Source: Nonomuraea turcica (GTDB lineage Bacteria; Actinomycetota; Actinomycetes; Streptosporangiales; Streptosporangiaceae). Taken from it: a DNA stretch of 64,000 nucleotides. The notes below the pieces were generated by a model. It searched no databases. It saw only the letters and a program-made list of their open reading frames with translations, and had not been told where the DNA came from. The position numbers and the translations under genes are program-made. This document shows positions 58,783 through 64,000 of the stretch, piece by piece (the stretch's first letter is position 1; each line of letters begins with the position of its first letter). The stretch covers positions 219,436 to 283,435 of the forward strand of contig NZ_JAUZQF010000019.1 in NCBI RefSeq assembly GCF_030718205.1, in the 5' to 3' direction.

Positions 58783-59910
58783 GTGGCGGGAGAGGCGGCG
58801 CGGCTGCTGGTGCGGTTCGGCCGCCGGTACGCGGCCGCCGTGCGTCTGGCGACGCTCGTCCCCATCTGCGCGATCGCCCTGTTCCGCGCCCCGCCCGAGC
58901 ACGTGGCGGCCACCGCGGTGGCGGCCGGCATCGCGGCAGCCTGGACCTGCGGATATGCGTGGTGGCTGCGGCCGGGCCAGGGGACCGCGCCGGTCGCCCT
59001 CGACGTGGTCGTCCTGCTGGGTCTGTGCGCGAGCATCTTCTGGACCGACGCCGTCGAGGACCGCAACACGGGGTGGCTGCGGCTCCTGATCACCTTCGCC
59101 TGCGTGACGTGCCAGTGGCACACCCCGCCGCTCGCGGGCGGCGTGGCGGCGTTGGCGGCAGGAGGCGGTGCGGTGGCCCTCCTCACCGCGGCCGGAGCGG
59201 TGCAGGTGGACAGCACCCTGGTTACTGGGGTGATGTGGGCGATACCGGCCGCCGCGCTGTCCAGAGCGGCCTGGGTGCTCGTCCACCGCGCCGCGCAACG
59301 GGCCGACCGGATGGGGGCCGAGGCCGCGCGGGCACATGCCGATTCGCTGGTGGCCGCGGCCATCCGTGCCGAGGAGCGTGAGCTCGCCAACGCCTTGCAC
59401 GACACCGCGGCGACGACCCTGCTGATGGTCGGCATCGGGCAGGTGCGGTCGGACGAGGACTGGCTGGCGCCGCAGGCACGCCGCGATCTGGACAGGCTGC
59501 GCTCCGACGACGGGCGCGCCCCCCGGCACGCCGACCTCGTCGACCTGTTACGCGCCGACCTCGACGCCGTGCAGCTGACCGTGGAGTTCGACGCCCCGGC
59601 GCGGCTGCGGCTTCCGTTCGAGGTCGCCAGGGCGATCGCCGACGCGGCGCGGGAGTCCCTCACCAACGTGCGCCGCCACGCGGGCACGACCCGGGCGACG
59701 GTCCTGCTGCGCGGGGACGCCCGGTCGCTGCGGCTCGACATCGCCGACCAGGGCAAGGGATTCTCGCCGGAAGACGTATCGGCCACCCGGCGCGGCCTGC
59801 GCGAGTCCGTGCGCGGCAGGATGAGCCGCCTTGGCGGCACGGCCACGATCACGTCGGCCGAGGGCCAGGGCACCCTCGTACGGCTGGAGTGGAGCGCCGC
59901 CGATGACTGA
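58783..59910 (+). CDS. Sensor histidine kinase (NarL-type, HATPase)
   Basis: A 375-residue membrane kinase. Five hydrophobic stretches (about 20-34, 42-62, 72-87, 98-112 and 118-160) form the sensor part. The phospho-acceptor is His206 in LANALHDTAATTLL. The ATPase domain has ARESLTNVRRHA (N box) and DIADQGKGFS (G1). GTG at 58783 begins the first helix; GTG at 58729 adds 18 residues. The stop overlaps the next gene by eight bases, and a LuxR-type regulator follows it, so all three genes are one signalling unit. Confidence 0.85.
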   Translation: MAGEAARLLVRFGRRYAAAVRLATLVPICAIALFRAPPEHVAATAVAAGIAAAWTCGYAWWLRPGQGTAPVALDVVVLLGLCASIFWTDAVEDRNTGWLRLLITFACVTCQWHTPPLAGGVAALAAGGGAVALLTAAGAVQVDSTLVTGVMWAIPAAALSRAAWVLVHRAAQRADRMGAEAARAHADSLVAAAIRAEERELANALHDTAATTLLMVGIGQVRSDEDWLAPQARRDLDRLRSDDGRAPRHADLVDLLRADLDAVQLTVEFDAPARLRLPFEVARAIADAARESLTNVRRHAGTTRATVLLRGDARSLRLDIADQGKGFSPEDVSATRRGLRESVRGRMSRLGGTATITSAEGQGTLVRLEWSAADD

Positions 59911-61024
59911 CGTCGTGGAGGAGGGGGCGCGGGCGCAGCTGCGGCACGGGCTGCGGATCGCGACGCTGCTCGTCGCCGCGGCGACCGTGTTCGTGCTCGG
60001 CCTGGCCAACCTGCTGCCTCGCCTGGACGTCTATGAGTCGGCGCCGGCGCAGCTGGCCGCCTTCGCCGCGCTGGGGTCCGTGATCCTCGGCGAGGCGGTG
60101 CTCCTCGTCCGGGGGCGGGCGTGGGGCCGGCTGCGCGGGCCCGCCATCGCCGTGGTGCTCGCCGCGTCCGCGCTGTCGTATGCGACCCTGCCGGACGGGC
60201 GCACCTCGAGCGGCACGGACTGGATTTTCGGTGCCGCCAACTGGGTGGGCGTCGTCGTGCTGCTGGACCGTCCGCTGCGGTCCGCGGCGGCGTTCCTGAT
60301 CGCCCACGAGCTCACTGCCCTGCTGCACTTGCTCCTGTTCGACGACCCCAGCCGGCCGGCGCTGGCCCGGTTCGCCACGGGCTCGGTGAGCGTGGTCGGC
60401 TTCCCACTGTGCATGGCCGTGGTGGCCGCCGTCCTGCGCCGCCTCGGCGCGGCCGCCGCGGCCTCCCGCAGAGAGATCGAGCGGGTACGCGTCGCCGAGG
60501 CCGTCGCGGCGGAGTCCCACCGCCGCAGGCGGCAGCGCTTCGCCGAGCTGTCCGTGGCCACCATTCCGCTGCTCGAAGGACTCGCCGACGGCTCGCTGCG
60601 CCCGGAGGACCCGGAGGTTCAGCGGCGCTGCGCCATCGAGGCGGCCAGGATGCGGCGGCTGTTCGCCGAGTCCGACACCGTCGAGAACCCGCTGCTCCAC
60701 GAGCTGCGTCACTGCGCCGACGTGGCGGACCGCAAGGGCGTCGTGGTGGAACTGGACGCGCGTGGCCGATGGCCCGCACCGCCCGTGGCCGTACGGCGCG
60801 ATCTCACCGAGGCGGTGCTCACCGTGCTCGCCACCGCCGTCTCACGGGCGCGGGTCACCGTCGTGGGCGGCGCGGACCTGGTGTCGGTCAGTGTCGTCGC
60901 GGACTGCGGCGAGGTGGACGTGCCGAGCCCGGCGACTCCGGGCGTACGGGTCAAGGCGTTGACCAAAGACGACACGGTCTGGATGGAGGTCACGTGGCAG
61001 CCGACGCTGCAGCGGACGAATTGA
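59903..61024 (+). CDS. Membrane protein with degenerate histidine-kinase-like C-terminus
   Basis: A 373-residue protein. The N-terminal part has about five membrane helices (LRIATLLVAAATVFVLGL, LAAFAALGSVILGEAVLL, AIAVVLAASALSYATL and others), much like the neighbouring kinase. The C-terminal 180 residues resemble a kinase dimerisation and ATPase fold, but there is no phospho-acceptor histidine in a HD context, no clear N box, and the G1 place reads ADCGEVDVP. It is probably a pseudokinase that modulates the kinase encoded directly upstream. ATG at 59903 overlaps that gene by eight bases. The response regulator starts inside its 3' end. Confidence 0.6.
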   Translation: MTDVVEEGARAQLRHGLRIATLLVAAATVFVLGLANLLPRLDVYESAPAQLAAFAALGSVILGEAVLLVRGRAWGRLRGPAIAVVLAASALSYATLPDGRTSSGTDWIFGAANWVGVVVLLDRPLRSAAAFLIAHELTALLHLLLFDDPSRPALARFATGSVSVVGFPLCMAVVAAVLRRLGAAAAASRREIERVRVAEAVAAESHRRRRQRFAELSVATIPLLEGLADGSLRPEDPEVQRRCAIEAARMRRLFAESDTVENPLLHELRHCADVADRKGVVVELDARGRWPAPPVAVRRDLTEAVLTVLATAVSRARVTVVGGADLVSVSVVADCGEVDVPSPATPGVRVKALTKDDTVWMEVTWQPTLQRTN

Positions 61025-61683
61025 TCACCGCGGTGATCGTGGATGATCACGCGGCCATCGCCGCCGGCGTCCGCTCCTGGTGCTCTGAAGCCGTGCCGCC
61101 GATCCATCTCGTCGACGCGGGGGACCGGCTCGGCGATGTCTGGACCGGACCGGGCGCCGCCGCCGACGTGGTGATCTTCGACTTGGAGCTGGTGCCGCGC
61201 AGACCGGACTTCGGCGAGCTTCGCAGGCTGGTCGACAACGGCAGGCGCGTGATCGTGTATTCGCAGCACACCGACGATGCGATCGCGATCAAATGCGTCG
61301 ATCTCGGCGCGCTCGCCTACCTGACCAAGCGCGAGGGCCCCGACCATCTCGTACCGGCCATCCGGGCGGCAGCGCGGGGCGAGCCCTACACCGCGCCGTC
61401 GCTGTCCGGCGCGCTCATCGCCGACGACACCCCCGGCCGGCCGCGGCTGTCCCAGCGCGAGACCGAGGTGCTGCGGGCGTGGTTCGTGTCCTCGTCGAAG
61501 GACCTGGTCGCCGCGAAGCTCAACATCACCGTCAAGACCGTTGACACCTATATCGCGCGTGTACGGGTGAAGTACGCCAATGTGGGGCGGGCGGCCCGGA
61601 CCAAGAGCGAGCTCGTCGGGCGTGCCCTCGACGACGGACTCATCACGCTCGCTGAGCTCAACGAGACGACGTCCCCGTTGTAG
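60994..61683 (+). CDS. LuxR/NarL-family response regulator
   Basis: A 229-residue two-domain regulator. The receiver (about 12-130) has the acidic pair Asp17-Asp18 (VIVDDHAA), phospho-acceptor Asp63 (VVIFDLEL) and the lysine in AYLTKREG. The C-terminal LuxR helix-turn-helix (about 150-215) is LSQRETEVLRAWFVSSSKDLVAAKL and NITVKTVDTYIARVR. GTG at 60994 has GGAGGT just upstream and overlaps the preceding gene by 31 bases; TTG at 61021 is an alternative. It is the output of the two membrane proteins upstream. Confidence 0.9.
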   Translation: MAADAAADELITAVIVDDHAAIAAGVRSWCSEAVPPIHLVDAGDRLGDVWTGPGAAADVVIFDLELVPRRPDFGELRRLVDNGRRVIVYSQHTDDAIAIKCVDLGALAYLTKREGPDHLVPAIRAAARGEPYTAPSLSGALIADDTPGRPRLSQRETEVLRAWFVSSSKDLVAAKLNITVKTVDTYIARVRVKYANVGRAARTKSELVGRALDDGLITLAELNETTSPL

Positions 61684-61863
61684 GGCGTTCACCGGACACC
61701 GGCGGGCCCTTCGTCTTCGTAGAGTGGCGGTCAGTCGCGGCCAAGCCGCGCGCGTGCCCGCCAGGACGAGGTGGCGGGCGATGACACCTCGGCGCAGCTC
61801 CGCGGCGGTTCACAGGGCAGGGAGATGCCTTTGCCGCGCAGGAGAACAAGGGGAGCGCTCCCG

Positions 61864-63861
61864 ATGGAGCTGGACATCAAGATTCTCGGCCCGTGGCAGG
61901 TGCTCGCCGGCGGGGAGCCGCTGCGGCTGACCGGGCAGCGGCGGATCGGGGTGCTGGCCAGGCTCGCGATCAGCGCCGGGCAGCCGGTCACCGCGAAACA
62001 ACTCATCACCGACGTGTGGGCGGAAAGCTGGGCCGCGACTGCCGACAAGCAGCTCCATATCGTGGTGTCGAAACTCCGGGAACTGCTCGCGCCCCACGCG
62101 GGCAGCGAGATCATCGAGACCGTTCCCGGTGGATATGTCCTCACCCTGCCCCGCGACAACATCGACGCCCACCTGTTCACCCGCCTGGTCCGGCGGGCAC
62201 GTGCCGCCAGGACACACGAGGGTACGGCCGCCGCGGACAGCCTGTTCCGGCAGGCCCTCGCCCTGTGGCGGGGCACGGCGCTGGCCGAGGTGGGCGCGCC
62301 GTGGGCCCAGATCGAGTCCGCCCGGCTGGAAGAGGAACGCCTGGCGGCCTTCGAGGACCACGTCGACCTGCGCCTGGCCACCGGCGGTCACCACACGGCG
62401 GTGCCCGACCTCGTGCCCCACGTCGAGGCCAATCCCTTGCGTGAGCGTCCACGTGCTCAGCTCATGCTGGCGCTGTATCGGGCGGCCCGTCCGTCGGAAG
62501 CGCTCGAGGTCTATCAGGAGGCCCGGCGCGTCGCCGTCGCCGAACTGGGCATAGAGCCGGGTGCCGAGCTGCGGAGGCTGCATCGCGCCGTGCTGGCCGG
62601 CGATCCCGTGCTCGACCTGGCCACGCCCGCGCGGGAGACCGTACTCGGAGATCCGATCATCCCGGCCGAACTGCCCGCCGACACGCAGGCGTTCACCGCC
62701 CGCACCGACGAGGTCGCCTGGCTGCGCGAGGTGCTCACCCGACCGGCCCAGGGGGTGCCCGCCGTGGCCGCCATCGACGGTCCCGGCGGCATCGGCAAGT
62801 CCGCGCTGGCCGTCCATGCCGCACACGCCGTCGCCGACCGGTTCACCGACGGAGTCGTCTACGTCAACCTGCACGGGGCCACCGCGGGGCTCACGCCGCT
62901 CTCCTCGCTCGAGGCGCTGCGGCGGCTGCTGCGCTCGCTGGGGCTCGACGGCGCCGCCGTACCAGCGGAGCCGGACGAGGCCGCGGCTCGTTACCACTCG
63001 CTCACCGCGGCGTGCAACCTGCTTGTCATTCTCGACAACGCGCGCAATGCCGCACAGGTACGCCCGTTGATCCCGACCGGAGCGGACTGCGCCGTCGTCA
63101 TCACCAGCCGCGATTTCCTCGGCACCCTGGAGAACGCGCACCACCTGCACCTCGCCGGCCTTGCCGACGCTGACGCCGTCACCCTGCTGGCGCGCACCGC
63201 GGGACCGGAACGTGTCCAGGCCGAGCCCGGGCCGGCAGCCCAGATCGTCCGGCTCTGCGGTGGACTGCCCCTCGCCGTTCGCATCGTGGGCGCCCGGCTG
63301 GCCTCCCGTCCCGGCTGGACCCTGGCCTGCCTTGCCGAGCGGCTGGCCGACGCCCCGCGCCGCCTCGATCTGCTCCAGTACGCCGACCTGGCCGTAGGCG
63401 CCGGCATCGCGCTCAGCCACCAGCACCTGCGGGAGGAACCCACCGGCCGGGACGCGGCGCGCCTGCTGTCGCTGCTCGGCGTGCTCGACGCGTCCACCCA
63501 CACACCCGCGGCCGCCGCCGCGCTCGCCGGCTGGCCGGAACACCGGGCGGAGGCGGCCCTCGACCGCCTCCGCAACGCCGGCCTCCTCGAATCGGCAGGC
63601 CCCCGCCGCTACCGGCTCCACGACCTCATCCGCCTGTACGCACGCGAACAGGCGGGCCACGAGATCCCCGGGCCCGACCGCGCCGCCGCCGTCCACCGTG
63701 CCCTTCACCATTGCCTGGGGACCGCCATCACCGCCGGTACCTGCCTCCACCCCGCGAGCCGGGATCTTCCTGGCATCAAGGCGGACCGGCCGAGAGTCCC
63801 TCATGCTCCTGCGGGACGCGCGTCTGCGCACGCGTGCGGAGGTGGCCGAGGCGGATCATGA
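61864..63861 (+). CDS. SARP/AfsR-like regulator (OmpR-type HTH, BTAD, NB-ARC), apparently truncated
   Basis: A 665-residue protein. The OmpR-like DNA-binding domain (about 5-95) and the BTAD domain (about 97-245) form a SARP unit. The NB-ARC ATPase follows with GPGGIGKSAL (P-loop, about residue 306), LLVILDNARNAAQ (Walker B) and GGLPLAVRIVGARLAS. A winged-helix segment (YRLHDLIRLYAREQA) comes next, after which AfsR-type proteins continue with TPR repeats. Here the reading frame ends within about 60 residues in low-complexity sequence (ASAHACGGGRGGS), so the TPR region is missing. ATG at 61864 is probable. SARPs activate secondary-metabolite clusters; none lies in this window. Confidence 0.82.
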   Translation: MELDIKILGPWQVLAGGEPLRLTGQRRIGVLARLAISAGQPVTAKQLITDVWAESWAATADKQLHIVVSKLRELLAPHAGSEIIETVPGGYVLTLPRDNIDAHLFTRLVRRARAARTHEGTAAADSLFRQALALWRGTALAEVGAPWAQIESARLEEERLAAFEDHVDLRLATGGHHTAVPDLVPHVEANPLRERPRAQLMLALYRAARPSEALEVYQEARRVAVAELGIEPGAELRRLHRAVLAGDPVLDLATPARETVLGDPIIPAELPADTQAFTARTDEVAWLREVLTRPAQGVPAVAAIDGPGGIGKSALAVHAAHAVADRFTDGVVYVNLHGATAGLTPLSSLEALRRLLRSLGLDGAAVPAEPDEAAARYHSLTAACNLLVILDNARNAAQVRPLIPTGADCAVVITSRDFLGTLENAHHLHLAGLADADAVTLLARTAGPERVQAEPGPAAQIVRLCGGLPLAVRIVGARLASRPGWTLACLAERLADAPRRLDLLQYADLAVGAGIALSHQHLREEPTGRDAARLLSLLGVLDASTHTPAAAAALAGWPEHRAEAALDRLRNAGLLESAGPRRYRLHDLIRLYAREQAGHEIPGPDRAAAVHRALHHCLGTAITAGTCLHPASRDLPGIKADRPRVPHAPAGRASAHACGGGRGGS

Positions 63862-63935
63862 ACATGCTCTGAACTTGTTCTTTATCCTCCGGATTGTTGT
63901 GCTGAGCGGGGTTTGATCGTTTCGGGGACAGCAAG

Positions 63936-63991
63936 ACGGCCTTGAGTGATCATGTGCGGTGTCGAGTCGCTAGTGATCGCTACAAGGCCGT
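63936..63991. repeat. Imperfect inverted repeat at the window edge
   Basis: ACGGCCTTG-AGTGATCA (63936-63952) and TGATCGCTA-CAAGGCCGT (63974-63991) pair over about 16 positions with a small bulge. It follows the truncated SARP gene and could be a terminator or the end of a mobile element whose genes lie beyond the window. Confidence 0.4.
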
Positions 63992-64000
63992 GAGGGTGAG

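Overview
The window is high-GC, densely coded DNA with GTG and TTG starts, strong GGAGG ribosome sites and many small local regulators. It contains a TIGR03086 (mycothiol/DinB-type) protein, two DUF574 SAM-methyltransferases, a SARP/AfsR regulator and a B12-riboswitch-controlled class I ribonucleotide reductase. All of this points to a filamentous soil actinomycete. I would guess Streptosporangiaceae (Nonomuraea-like) from general resemblance, but the sequence alone does not prove the genus. There are no phage genes, CRISPR arrays or complete insertion sequences. A possible mobile-element end lies at the extreme right edge.

Layout. 1-5.7 kb: a ThDP enzyme, then a divergent IclR regulator/4-hydroxybenzoate hydroxylase (pobA) pair with an operator between them, a small DUF6401-like protein, an MscS-type membrane protein and a VOC protein. 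6.3-6.8 kb: a minus-strand tRNA cluster (Gly-Cys-Gly-Val) with a terminator. 6.8-12.3 kb: a secreted N-acetylmuramoyl-L-alanine amidase, a small conserved protein behind a perfect 24-bp palindrome, glmS, and a DUF574 methyltransferase. 12.4-18 kb: an orphan TctC-like lipoprotein, a cobalamin riboswitch, nrdA-nrdB and an MscS channel. 18.2-21 kb: tRNA-Pro, an alpha/beta-hydrolase-fold membrane protein with an unusual active site, and a secreted metallopeptidase.

21-28.7 kb is the most coherent accessory system. It is a minus-strand operon encoding a molybdenum hydroxylase (FAD subunit, 2Fe-2S subunit, and a large subunit split over two adjacent in-frame genes), a MoxR ATPase and a CoxE-like VWA protein (maturation factors), an amidohydrolase and a YciI-like protein. 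It is divergent from a GntR regulator across a perfect 18-bp palindrome. The expected role is hydroxylation and ring or lactone opening of an unknown aromatic or heterocyclic substrate.

28.7-39.2 kb: a MarR/NmrA-like divergent pair with an operator, a short ricin-type secreted peptide, methyltransferases, Fpg-type glycosylase, PEBP, BON and phosphoribosyltransferase genes, an FkbM methyltransferase, an orphan sensor kinase, and a translationally coupled pair of secreted phosphoesterases (EEP and PhoD). 39.2-47.2 kb: an arabinan/arabino-oligosaccharide utilisation cluster (GH43, two ABC permeases, binding protein, LacI regulator, divergent GH51). At least five near-identical LacI boxes lie in its two control regions, and no ATPase gene is present.

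47.2-64 kb: a secreted duplicated-domain protein, PolX, a rifampicin-phosphotransferase-like enzyme behind a MarR gene with a perfect operator, a TetR/P450 divergent pair, a choice-of-anchor A surface protein with Asp-rich repeats and a His/Lys-rich tail, a second DUF574 methyltransferase, TIGR03086 and AraC genes, a three-gene signalling unit (sensor kinase, degenerate kinase-like membrane protein, LuxR-type response regulator), and a SARP-NB-ARC regulator that looks truncated next to an inverted repeat at the window end.

A recurring theme is a single regulator gene next to a perfect palindrome that it probably reads (IclR, GntR, MarR twice, LacI, TetR).
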